Assembly: GCF_002443255.2 (NCBI RefSeq)
Contig: NW_019211455.1
Location: forward strand, 5,314,597 to 5,378,596
Direction of reading: 5' to 3'
DNA from: Varroa destructor
Taxonomy: Eukaryota > Arthropoda > Arachnida > Mesostigmata > Varroidae
DNA length: 64,000 bases
Every line of letters starts with the position of its first letter. Position 1 is the first letter of the stretch. The position numbers and the translations under genes were made by a program. A model generated the notes under the pieces. The model ran no database searches, had not been told where the DNA came from, and saw nothing but the letters and a program-made list of their open reading frames with translations. Below are positions 1-12,539 of the stretch, in pieces.

Positions 1-3000
1 ATGGAAATCTAGCTAGCGAGCAGTTTTCAGAAAACTGCGTAATTTCCCTTGACAGTACATGAACACATGAGATCTGCGGAAGTTTCGCAAAAGCCATGCA
101 ACTGAGTATGGCATACTAAGTCCATTGAAATAACTGATACAATTGTTCGAGAAACAAAAGCTAGGATAGAGAGGGCATATTTAAAGATAGCACTATTATT
201 TGCCGTCATGTATTATCTAAGTGAGGTCAATCTATTTGGGGGAATATTTACACTTCAGTGCTTTCATGAACAGCCTAACCAAATGCTTATGGAAATACGA
301 AATATGGATAATTGAAAATCTCTATCTAAATGGGAATGATAACTGTTCATTGTTTTTAGGCCACGGCGTATAAGTAACCTAATGTATTAACGCGAGCCTA
401 CTATTAAACGGCCAGATTATCTGAAACAACAGTTGTAGCCTAAAGAACCAAGTGATATAATGCTTTCGTTTTTATCGAAACTGCTGTATCGTCGACGTAC
501 AACAGTCTCGAGACGAGATCAAATAGAAAATAAATATGGCTGTCCATAGATAGTAGTATTTCGTATCATATCAGCCCACACGCTTGGTCAACTGGACAAA
601 CTGGACAGATTTAATTGATGAAGACCTTTTTCAATTTCACAATTAGATTTGAAGTATAACGAGCAATGTACCGTATCTCTAAAAGATCATTATGCTTGAC
701 GGTTTTTTACTTCTGTTTATGGACATAATAAGTAAAGGTTGAAAAGCACTCTTTAGACAAGTACCTGAGAAATTATACAGTCAATAGGACTAGGAACTTT
801 ATATTATTTTCTTCTATTTTTGGCAAATGTCTTCTGTTACCTCATTGAAAACCTGTTCGAGTCTCATTTGTTATAACGCCTACTTCGCTGTGATAATTAT
901 CACATCGAAGTTGCGTACGAAAACTCTTATTTTATAGTGAGAGCAGAAATACAGCATTAGCTTTGTTGTCCTTATAGCAAAGCTCTTCCCTAATCCTTCG
1001 AAGTAACTGATGGACGCAGGGCAAAACTCTTCACATACTTTTCTCGTTGTTAATCTCATTCATTGCAGAATGAAAAGCTCGAAAGCAGGAACAACAGAAA
1101 TTATCCAATATAACAGTGCTAAGTGCAGTTTTGCGTTGCCGTACACGTGCCGTTTTAGAGTCATCATCGTTCGGCGTCACGTTGTCGGAGCTACACACAC
1201 ATCCTAAACGAGGTTGTTCTTGTAATATACTACATCTTTTTTCGTACTTATTCACTAGTCTGGGTGCATGTGATTAGCCTTTGTGGCGAACCCAACGACT
1301 GCCTCATCGATTGCCATTACAGGTGCCGAAGATCACTGAAGACCTTGAGATATGAACTACGCTCTGCAGTTTCTTAACAAGAGAACTAGTAATGCAGAGA
1401 CAAAAGTGACCCGAACTCACATTAATAACCAAAAATTGTCTGGAACAATACGATCAGAAAGAAAACGTCTACAATTGGCAACCTCCCACTAATGCTGAAA
1501 TTGCCACACTTTTCACGAAGGTGCAGATTCCGTTGCAACTGGCAGTCAGCTCTTATTGTTGTTGTTGTTATTATTACTGATGATGATGATTGTAATGATG
1601 TGGTGACGACGACGACGACAATATCGAAAGGGCATCGGACCGTAGACGGAGTCAGTGCCCCACTACTGAGCTCTACGGTTTTGTGCACTGGTTACGCAGG
1701 CACACGAATACGTAAAGTGCATATAATAGCATTCTGTTATCCGTTGATCATCTATTTTTCAGCTGAGAGGGCTGAAACGGAGCATTCGGTGCGCTGTGTA
1801 TCTATGCTAGGAAGCTATCCTCGATGTCTTTTTCTGACTGAACCTTCTGTCATCGTCAGTTAGCGCTTCCGCAAGAGCAGATATTAACTATAGCTGCACC
1901 CGCTAGAGAAGAGCCTTGAGGTCTTACCAGCTCACAAGAAAAAAAATCGAGCAGTGAAGTCGATGGATATAGTTGCGTTGACAATGCTGTCTGCCTTACT
2001 ACCTAGCTTTATCGCATACCTGTTCGCGAATGTGGACGTGCCCTCAGTTTCTTAGATAATGAAAGAAACCTAGGCTTGTCTTCCATAATACGAAAGGCGG
2101 AATCTATAGTACAGGTATCAGATCATAAAAAGGCTGGGCGTCGAAAAATTACGCGTAAGAGCAGACCGAGAGAGCGAGAGAAAGGACGACTATACGTTAT
2201 TATGAATAATAAACATCTCTCTATCCTGCCTATAACGTGCACGGCATGCTTCACACGCTGCCGGCGCCAGAGACCGGTAGTATCATGAGGAGAATGCAAC
2301 AAAATGAATAAGCCAATCAGTTTTGTTTTTGTTTGATTAAAAAGCTGCGGTAATAACATTTGTATCATTATATATATATATATATTAATAACACTATTTA
2401 CTATTCTAATTATAGCGTTTCGATTCACTAGTTCTGTAATATTATATGTTATTTAGTGGTATGCTATTGCTGTTATTATACGATTCCAGTGAACATCACG
2501 GTTTGATATCATTGGTGTTCCATATGAAGCTCAGTTGACTTTTCCGATGCACTCTATTTAATAAGCACGCAAGAAGACAACTACGACCTCTCTTTTTATG
2601 CATCCATTGAACCTGTTTCCTCTTTTCTGTAATGTTTATTATGTTCTTCCTACCGTTATTACGCTACTGCTCATAAAGTTACAACATCTGTCACGTGCTG
2701 ATCAGATGTTAGCCGTTATCTTTTATCATTAGGATATAATGTATAGTTATTGTAACGGTCGCGTCATTTTGCAGCACGGAACGAAGGAAACGGATGACAT
2801 CAATCGTAGTAGTAGTTCATTACGGCTGCTACTTTGCCATTACTGCGATGCCCCTTCTGCTGATGGCCTCTTCATATTCGTATATAACAGTTTTCGGAGC
2901 GAATTCTACGTAGCGTTTGCTGCTAACGTACCGAATCATCGTGAAAAATTGGCACTTTTTTCTGGCTAGCTTTCATGCTAGCGCAATTGTTGGCATCATT

Positions 3001-3370
3001 TGTTTTTGCCCATTATTCACAGCTGGCCTTCATTCCCGCGTTGTGTCGCTGCTGTCTTGTTTATTGTAACTAGAGAAAACAGAAAGCTCTAGCAATTGAG
3101 TCTTTTTTGAAATTCGTGTGTACGTTTTTTTTTTGTGAGAAAGGTGGCCAAATGGTGACAAGCTGAAAAATCGTTATGAAAACTGATATGAGTTAGTTAA
3201 CAGTGAGCCCAGATTCATCCTCCTATATATCTTAATCACGAAATTCTGAAGATAATCTGATTACATAACGACAGAAGTGTCTGCATCCAGTAGTTTCCAG
3301 TGAGCAAGATGTATTTTTTTACGAGTTCGTGCATTTGCAATATAATCGTTGCCCCTCGCTGTAATTTCAG
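1..3370. other. Upstream region without a recognised gene
   Basis: No family is recognisable on either strand. Open frames are short. The longest, at 1492-1863, runs through a trinucleotide-rich patch (GTT, GAT and GAC units at about 1557-1620) and is probably an artefact of that low complexity. A short (TA)n tract lies at about 2370-2385. The missing 5' exon(s) of the AKAP2/MISP-domain gene should lie here or beyond the window edge, because the first exon seen at 3371 has a clean splice acceptor and no start codon. Confidence 0.5.
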
Positions 3371-6300
3371 GATGTTACCGAAGAGCTGATCTTCGAGTCT
3401 ATCGAGAACACTTCAGGCAACGGCTCAGACTATGGAAGCTGTGAGGAGAAAGATCCTGTTTACGAAGAGGTGCGGTGCTATATAATCACTGCGTGCATCT
3501 TGTATGGGGGGACTTCACTCATTTTTGTAAACTTATCGGCCAAAATATAGACCAGACTACCGCTGTAAATTTGGGTCGTAAATGCTTTCTTTTTGATCTG
3601 AGTAATGGTTAACCGTCGTTATTCACAGGTGGAAACCGAGGAGGAAATTTATGCGGATTGTTCAATAAAGGCTCACGGTACAGCCCATCCTCTCGAAACT
3701 GTAGGAAGCCCTGTCACCACTCATCAGGCCCCACTCGCCCCACTGAATGCATCGCCTGCGACTCGATCTCCTGTTGATTCTTCAATTACATCGGACCTTT
3801 CCCGTGATATGCTTGCCTCGCCTAACAGCTCACAGCACTCGCACTATGATCATTCAAACTCTGGTTTGTAATAGATATAGCTATGAAATTTTTGATCATA
3901 TACGCCCGACGTCTATATATGTTCTTCGTTATACCTAGTTGTTAAAATGGTTACTTTGGAGACTCATCGATCAAAGATGATTGTCACTTAACTGCTTGTA
4001 TTTGGGAATTTTCTAGGGAAAGGCCTACATCAATCTATTGTTTAAAAGTAGAAAGCGGATCATTTAGATAAATATTATTAAGAAAATTTGAGTAAACTAT
4101 TCTCTTGTTTCCCGTTACGTTTTGTGACAAACGTCCTAACAAAGCAGTTGTGACAGGCTATTGAGTCAATGTAAATATCAGGCCTAATTATAGCTTTCAT
4201 ATAGAGGGAGATAGTTCATCTGCTCCTTAACTAGTTGAAGAAGAATTAATAGCGATCCTCCGAAAGAACGAAATATAGAAGGGCGAAGCAATAAAAAGCT
4301 AAACCCATACTATGACCCATACTACTAGACCCATGAGTCAACTTCAATCGAATATATAATCTATATTGTATTAAAATGTTACACCTGCAGCCTTTACCAT
4401 TCTTCTTTGCACATGGCGAGCAATCGAGTCCTTGTAATAGGCATCAAGATTTGGCAATATGCCTTATATTGAGTTGATGCCTCAGTTCACAATTGAGCTA
4501 ATCGTAGTGACGTCTATCTTCGTCCGGACAGTAGAATAAATCATCGTCATCATTTTACCAAATTAAATGTGAGTCAAAAAATAGTACCGTTACATTAAAA
4601 TACGCTCGGTGTATTTGTGAACCGTTTGGCGCGCTTTTTGGCGTCTGTACCATCGATTTGTCGCGAGTTTGGTGAGCGAATACGCGACATGCTAACAATA
4701 GCGAAATTGGCAGTCAAACGACCTGAAGCCCTCGACTTGTAGCGGAAACGGAAATCGACGAAGGAAGATATGACGATTGGGCTGATACTGTTCAAATTCT
4801 TATTTTTGATTTGTTTATTCCCTAAAACATACACTGTTTTGTCGCCGGCTAACCCATAACAAATACAATTTCAACATATGCTTGGCTTCGACATGTTTTC
4901 TTTTGAAGAACATAGGGCCATTTAAACTATATGTCAATTTACGAAGATGAGAAAAATCTTTTATCGTGCGAAAAAAGCAAATGCGCGAAAAGCGCAGTGG
5001 CCTAGCTCAGGATTAGTCTTAAATTATTATCATACATCCAACAGAAGTAGGTGTCGAAAAAATAATACAAGAGGATAGCTGGCTTTTCACTGTTCCTATA
5101 ATCAATTATCCAATGCAAACACTGAAAGTGGTCCGTCTTTATAGTCTAGGCTCATCTTGTTTTGTTGCCAGAGCCATGTTTATGAAATTGCTCGTTTAAT
5201 GGAGCGTCTAAGCTGCTTACGAGGCAATTGGTAGTTTCATCTTAAATGTTAAGTTGTCGTTGTTACCCTTACCTTATGTACGTAGGTTCTTATGAACGGC
5301 GCCGTTTCGTTGATCCATTTCGTCTTATAATCGTAGACTATTCGAGCACAGTACATATGGCTCAATGCTATCAAAGCTCACTTCATGTATATGGTTGACA
5401 AGGTTTATATTGCCGAAAATAGTGGAGAACACTATGGTAGAAGACACCGCTCCTATTAGCGGTAAGGCGACGGCTGCGTCCGCGAGCCATTTGTCTGCTC
5501 TTTGCTATCGTCTATTGCAACAGTGTATCGGCCTGAAAGGCCACATCCGTAAGAAAACACATCTTGAGCTCACCTTTATGGTACGTACGTCAACTGCACG
5601 AACGTGCATAACCGTAATAATGCTGCAACACTAATAAAATGCGTTCATCAATAAGCTTCTACACTTAATTGAGGGGTTGCTGTGGAGATTAACTTCGGAC
5701 CGTCAATTTTCGATTCGCCCCTTGATGTATACGGGTGTACATCAGCGTATAGATACATGTAACATCGTAATTCCTTTAGCTATTTAAAACCTTAATAATT
5801 TGGATGTTATTTTATCGCAATATCCGCCGCTGTCGATTTCTTCGATTTGAACCAAAACCAAATATGTATAGAGGTTTCCCCACACCGGTAGATATTTCAC
5901 TATTTTACTGGTCGATCAACGGTATAAAGGCGTATCCATACATGATCGGCCTATCAATTTGTTATGCTGTCATGCTGTTAGATAATGCTGCGACTTCCGA
6001 CGGCGTCCTACTGTTAATTAGATTGCACAGAGTTGAATGTTCTGCTAATGCTTTTGCGATAAGCTGCAGAATCGATACGAGGTTTATGACGTATTGAGAT
6101 TCATGATAATAATGGTAGGCCATTTGATCTTATCACTTTTGTAGGTATTTTAAAGCCTCCTATTGGTTAAAATCTGGCGCCCAATGAAAGCTTACATAAT
6201 ATATATATATATATATATATACTTTTCCTTTTTAATTTATATCTTATTAAGTTATACTAGGTTAGTGTCGAGCTAAGCGTGATCTGTAACGCATTTATTA

Positions 6301-9300
6301 ATAATAGCATTATTCTGCGTTTTGTGTACCCTTTTCCGTGATTGCTGGACAAACACAAAGTCAATGTATTGATTCACTAGTCGTAGATTTGTACGTCGAG
6401 TAACGATTGATCTTTTTCTCGATTCAAGATTAACCTTGTTGGTAACTTGCTCCTCTGTCATCTTAGCGTTGTCCGATCCGGAGTGCGACAGCGACCTTTT
6501 GCTTAAGTGCTCGTCTCCCGAAGAAGAGGATGACTTGTTAGGCGAAATACAATGCAAGCAAGATATTGAGGATATTGGTCAGATCCAAGAACGTGCTGGT
6601 GATCAGGGACAATCTACACAGGAAACACAGAAGGAACAAGAATTGACTTTACAGACTAAGCAACAGGAACGCGAACAGGATACCAAGGAACGAAACAAAA
6701 CCCCAGATCCTCTCAAGACCCTCAGACCACCTATGAGCGTAAGTTGCAGATTCTATTGCTAATAACCTTTTCTGCAATTCAGCGCGTTGGTAGCATCCGA
6801 GACATTATTCTTTATTAGCAAAAAGTATATTAAGCTTTTTTACGTAATCAAAATCGGAACATATGCAGAAATACGTTTTGAAAGACACCATTTTGATTGG
6901 TTAGCTGTAACAGCATCAAGCTTTAGTGATTTAATGGATGATGATAGCTGGAAGTCAAATTGTACCTTATATTGTACCAGTGTTAAGTTCGATTAAACTT
7001 AACACTGAACCTCTATTTATGCTTGAAGGTGGACCCAAAGAAACTAATGCCACAAGCCCTCAAGCCGATTTGTGGCGAGGAAACCATTATTGCCAGGGAA
7101 ATCCGTTTGCAAAAGGAACGTGAAGAAGAAATTCAAAAGGAAAGACTCGAGGCTCGTCGTAAAGCTGAGGAGAAAATTGGGCACCTCTCCAGTAGCACCA
7201 GGAATCTCCTTGTAAGTAAAAATAGATTTACGCTGATTAAAATGCAATTCACTCTCATGAACTGCATAGGTGTTAATTAAATGTATTGCTATGACAATGG
7301 AAGTCACAAACTTGTTCACTTTATAAAACCTGAACGGTATTTACAATTGTTCCTCTAATATTACTGTCTTAGTAAGTATCTTTTTGAAAAGTTACTTCAG
7401 GTTTGAAATTTGTTTAAAATTAATAGGCAACGCTGCAGGTCAAATAAAGGGGCTCTGTAGACTGAATACTCACACAACGTTCAAGCAGTAGTAAACAGCT
7501 CGAACCAATGCAGTTTCGAAGCCAATAATAATAAAGACGGGTCATCAATTACGGTTCGTTTAACTTGAGCCTTGGTATGTTCCATGCCGATTTCAGTTTC
7601 TCGCGCATTTGCATGGTAGGTATCAATTTTAAATCCTAATGATTTCGCAGTCAACATTTAGAAGAAGTCCATTTTAAAAAGTATCCGTTTCGTTTTACCT
7701 TAAACGGAGAAGTTTATACTATTGAATACACCACCTAATTATGTTTTCTCATATTGGGTTTGCAGGACGACCGCCCCTCATTCAAGGCCAAATCACTTTC
7801 GTACAAACCGCTAGCTACTTCCACACCAAAATGTATCAGAGTCGGCGACTCCGGGGCTTCCAAAATTGAGGATGAGATTCGACAGCTAAAACAGCGTGAG
7901 GAGGAACTACGACGAGTGCGCGAAAACCTCCAGATGAGATTTCAAAAGGACCGAGAATTAAAAATGCAGAACCAGGAGGTCCAGACCAAGGAGGAGAAAG
8001 AAGGAGATAAGAAGTTTGAAATTGTTAAAGCAACAACTGCGTCTGTACCGCGTAGCGTCATCTCGCCCTCATGTACGTATATTTTCCGGTATAGTTCAGT
8101 ATAGTTGTATCTTTACTGCTATGTATTGATGCTATGCGAATACTTAGAGAACGCCGTATGTAAGTGGAATCTATGCGTCCTTGTATCAATGATCCTACAG
8201 ATGTGATAAGATACTACTTGACGGTGAGAACCTGTACGCATGACCCTTTCTAAATTATATTTACTGAACAATTTTGCTGAAGAATGCATTTAGGTATGAG
8301 AACGATTTGTGCACGTATTACCTCGTACTTTCATTGTGTATTAGACCACATACAAATGTCTCCGAATATAATCTGTACTTTTTTTTTTGTCTGTAGTGAA
8401 ACATACCGGACGTCGTCAGATTAAAGTTCGGCCTTTGGATGATGGCGATGAAGTACCTGAGACTACAGTGTACTTGAATGAGACTCCCATCGAACGCGAG
8501 ATTCGTTTAGCTAGGGAACGCGACGAAGCGCTTCGTCGTGAAAAGGGACTTCTTGCAGGCAAGGTTCGTCAAGACTCGATCGACTCGTCATCGATTCTTT
8601 CAGAGCGTTCGACTACGTCGTCAACTTCGTCTTCGTGTTCTGATCTTCCACCGACAACATCCCGAAATGCAATGCGTCACACTGTGACTTCCAAGATTCA
8701 GAAAGAGATCGAAGAGCAAACTCGCAAAGAGATTGAACTGAAAAAGGAGGGTGTTATACGCACGATTTCAGTAGAGCGTAGCGACTCGAAAGTAGCTAAG
8801 ATCGGCCAAGCTGACAATACAGATAGTACTCACACTCCGCGACAGAGGACTTTCTCTTCTGGATCATCGAGTTCAGGGACCTCGTCTCTTACGTACACGC
8901 CCTTCCGGCGTCCCGGCTTTGGACCTGTCGCGCGGGGTATTAGTATGCAGAAGTTCATTGCTAGCCAGGGGAGGGACGTAGTTCCGACGGGTCCAATTGA
9001 GCCCCGCTGGACAGAATCGAGTCGATCACGCCTTGAGATTGGCTCGGTTAATCTTGAAAGGAAATCCGTTTTCAGTCCGCGCCGTGGGCTTATTACCGCT
9101 GAAAGCAAGATTCAGCAGGAACTTAAACTCTTCAAAGAACGCGAAAGTGAATTAAGGTAGAGCCTCACTTTATATTAGCAGGTGCATATTGTATAGTGAA
9201 ACTGAAAGGGCTCTGGTATTTTATGAGGCTTTTCAAATATGTAACTCGTGTCCACCATGCATTTTTCTTTTTGCATCTTACGCCTCCAATTGGCCTGATT

Positions 9301-9937
9301 AAATGTTGGTCCTTCTAAAGATATCTTTTTTCGAATGCTTCTGTAGGCGCATGCGGAAACTAGGAGGATCCCAGCCTAACCTAAGCAACCTATCAGTGCT
9401 AGGGGACATCTCGGCAGATGACGACGACAATAAAAGTGATGATTTAGAGAATGACGGCGCCAAGGACGGCCAGGACACTTTGAAGGGAGCGCCTCTTTAC
9501 CCTTCTCTACGACAGCGGGTACTTAGTAATCCTAATCTGCTCGACTGTGTCGACGAACCTCTCAAGGTACAATATATTATTTTTAAACTATAGATTAGAT
9601 TGTATGATTCTTTTTTTTTTTTTGCATGAAGTGAAAAAGTTTTGATCTTTGTCTTGCAACAAATTTCTTAGACAAATTGCACACTGGTTATCGTATTACT
9701 GGTCGCGCTGTGTTCGTCTAGTGTACAGCGCATACATTCATCAGACTAGTCAATTTATGTTCAAAACATAACCTGCCGGCTACATAGAATTGGGTAACGA
9801 TATTTTATCGTCATGATTTTCGCTTTCGTTCGTTTTATGACATACAGGCTCCGGAACCATCGGCGGTAAACACGCGGAAAAAGAGTGCAATGGTTGTTGA
9901 ATGGGAGAATCGTATTCGCCAGGGGTCTAAGAAATGA
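3371..9937 (+). CDS. AKAP2/MISP C-terminal-domain scaffold protein, 5' end missing
   Basis: Eight coding exons join in phase: 3371-3469, 3629-3863, 6467-6738, 7029-7211, 7766-8072, 8397-9156, 9347-9566 and 9848-9937 (TGA). They give 721 residues. The first has an AG acceptor and no ATG, so the N-terminus lies upstream. The key motif is TPIEREIRLARERDEALRR near 8485, the hallmark of the AKAP2 C-terminal/MISP family. A weaker relative (IAREIRLQKEREEEIQKER) sits in the 7029 exon, and ITAESKIQQELKLFKERE follows at about 9090. Long charged helices at 7029-8000 look like coiled coil, and the 8397 exon has Ser/Thr-rich linkers. The last exon ends VVEWENRI. Vertebrate relatives bind PKA regulatory subunits or actin and spindle-cortex proteins. 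A cytoskeletal scaffold role is inferred here, and I could not identify an RII-binding helix. Confidence 0.87.
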
Positions 9938-12539
9938 GTGCCGACTTGCCAATTCCAACTCTTCATTTAGGGCTTGAAGACTGCTCGTCAGGCTCCACCA
10001 TGCAAGGATGCAGAATACAAGCAGCATAATTACGCTCCATCGACCACGTCCTTCCGAGATGTAAAAAGCCAAATGAGTGAATTGTCTATTCAGCTGAACG
10101 TGCTCTGCTTCCATCGAAGACTTCTTACATAAGCGACAGCCCAGAAAATTTCAGCACTTATATTCATAAGTTTCAATTTATGAATATAGATGTCAAAATG
10201 TTAACAATTGCCGTCTTCAGCAAAAAAAAAAACCAATCGAATTTATTTCAATTGTGTCGAGTGCACGTTTTGCAATGTGTGATGCCCCCGAGGCAATAAT
10301 GAGGCTGACTCATTGTAACCTTGGATGCTACAGTGAGTTTTAACCGCTTCCATTGAACTTGTTCGATCCACTTATTCGTCTCACCTTGGTACGATGCACG
10401 CCGTATGCTGCATATACTGCTGTCGTTTAGGCTTGTCGAGTGCACGCGGTTTTTTTTTTTTTTTTTTTTTTTTTTGTGTTTCTTGTTTCACCCGTAGCTG
10501 CGTACTTGTGAAACGGCCAGATCAGCGATGATAGCTGTAACGGTAATCTGATTCAAAGTTTGCGACGATTCTCAAATAGAGGCACAAAGAACCCTGAAAG
10601 AGACAAGGGTTTTGACACGAACTTTATATATATATATATATATATGGAAATCCATGGAAAAGAAATTCATTCTATGCTAATCGCCATACATCTACGCAGC
10701 TACAACTGAAAAACCATGACACAATCACAATACAAGCTAACGCAACGTAATATAGTACAACATTTAATTATGATAATAAATAAGTGAAAAATGCCGTGCA
10801 GCATGTCTCCGGCTTCGCTGCAGGCGAGGCCGATTGGGACGAGCGTACCCCATTTTAGCCTTTTAAATGCATGAACCTGTTTAATGATCGCCCGTGCTAC
10901 CGTAAACTTTGCATTCGTTTAAGTAAAAAGAAGTTGCTGTTGTATTTTTGTAGTTCGTTTTTCGTAATGGCTGTTTCATAGGATGTCAGCAATTGATGTT
11001 TACGTTGAAATCTATTATTTTTTTTTTAATCAATATGTACGAGATGACATTTCGAAAGCGACTCTGGATTTTGTTTTTTATAGCTAATAACGAGAAATAC
11101 CGTGCCTCCATTTTACTTGCCAGCCGAAAACGCTCTCTGCCTTTATAACAATTACCACATACAATATACATTATATGGGTTACTCTTTTTCGTTTAACTG
11201 ATTTGTTTACATTACGGAAAGTGCTGTAAGGTAAAAAAAGAACAAGAAATTGATGGACCAAGCTTAAGCAATTTCTACATAGATATAGACCGATGAATGC
11301 AAAAATGTTTGAACCTGAAGGAGGAGAACAAATGACAAGCTTGGTTCAGCTGTACAACCAGTGAACAAGAATGGGGCAGAGGAAAATATCAAACAGCAAT
11401 ATTCAGACAAAAATAAAGTATGGATATTTTACAGAAGAGCCACGTGTAGTTTCTTTACTAGATAAATACGTTTCGGTATCATTGAGCGAGTGAGAAGTCA
11501 ATGAGTAATGCGACCGACTGCCATACTCGCAGAAGTGTCGAGCAAACGTTAGGAGAAATTTCAGTAAAATTGTATCCCTATGATTGTATCAGCAGTAAAT
11601 TTACACAAAAAAAAAACGCGCATCCTATACACAAAAGAAAACAATGTAGGAGCCATACATTTTTCGCCCTGGGAAATTTCCGTGTTCGACAAAATGAGGC
11701 GAAAACCGCTGATGCCTTAACGGTGCACGGGGCTGACTTTTTGTGGTTTCGGTTCGACCTGTGTCAAGTGACCTAGGGGGCTCACAGAAGGATTTAGTCT
11801 CTAAAAATTCGGTAAAAATAAGCTATGCTAAATACGTTGCACAGTTCTGATCGCAGATTCTGCCTAGGCTCGGATCAATACTGCCAAAGCCATTTTTCCA
11901 CGTACAACGCTGTATTTAAAATCTAGAATCCAAGTTTACTGCAAAGATGAATTCTGTGAGGGTACAATATAGTGCTTCGAAATTGATCAACGGCGTTGTG
12001 ATGAAAACGAAGTAATAGGTTCACGCTTAAGGGCTTCTCCTACTGGAAATTCCATCGATTTCTAGGCAAGTAGGTTCGAATCTTTGACGAAGCGCATCTA
12101 TTTCGTATCCCCGCACTGGTTGCTGCTGCGTCAAACTAGACAGAGCGTAGCACCGAAGCGTCGCCAAAAACAGACACTCGTATGTGGATACCCCACGACT
12201 ACAGCAAAATGAGTGGTTAGTTCTCGAGTATTGTAGCAAAACTGGGTGTCGTTTTGCTATTTGTGAATAATCTGTCACGAAATACTGCTTGAAATATCCT
12301 GGAAGTATTGTTTCTGATGAGACAATCTTTCATAGAATTTTGCATTTTTTATTTCTGTTGTTTTGTTGGTGCTGGAAGGGTGCTAACTACCCCATATCGC
12401 TATAACGACTATTTTCTAAATTTACTGAAGTCCTTTTCCGTTCGAAACGTAGGTTTTAGATAGCCTGGTTCAACTTATTCAGAACCTATACCCAATGACT
12501 CGGTAGAATAAGTTGACGCCTGTCATTTTTTTTATTTAG
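9938..12539. other. Intergenic or 5' region of the formin gene
   Basis: This interval separates the AKAP2/MISP-type gene from the first recognised formin exon. It contains a run of 26 T at 10450-10475 and a (TA)n tract at about 10625-10645, with only short random-looking open frames. The formin ATG at 12540 directly follows a splice acceptor (TTTATTTAG), so a 5' untranslated or coding exon of that gene probably lies in this interval, but I could not pick it out. Confidence 0.4.
10450..10475. repeat. Homopolymer run of 26 T
   Basis: An uninterrupted T run, equivalent to a poly(A) tail on the minus strand. It could be the tail of a decayed retrotransposed element or simple slippage. No coding remnant was seen beside it. 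Confidence 0.9.

Noticed and set aside
1492..1863. 123-codon plus open frame
   Set aside because: Runs through GTT/GAT/GAC trinucleotide repeats, which suppress stop codons. The peptide is low-complexity and unrecognised.
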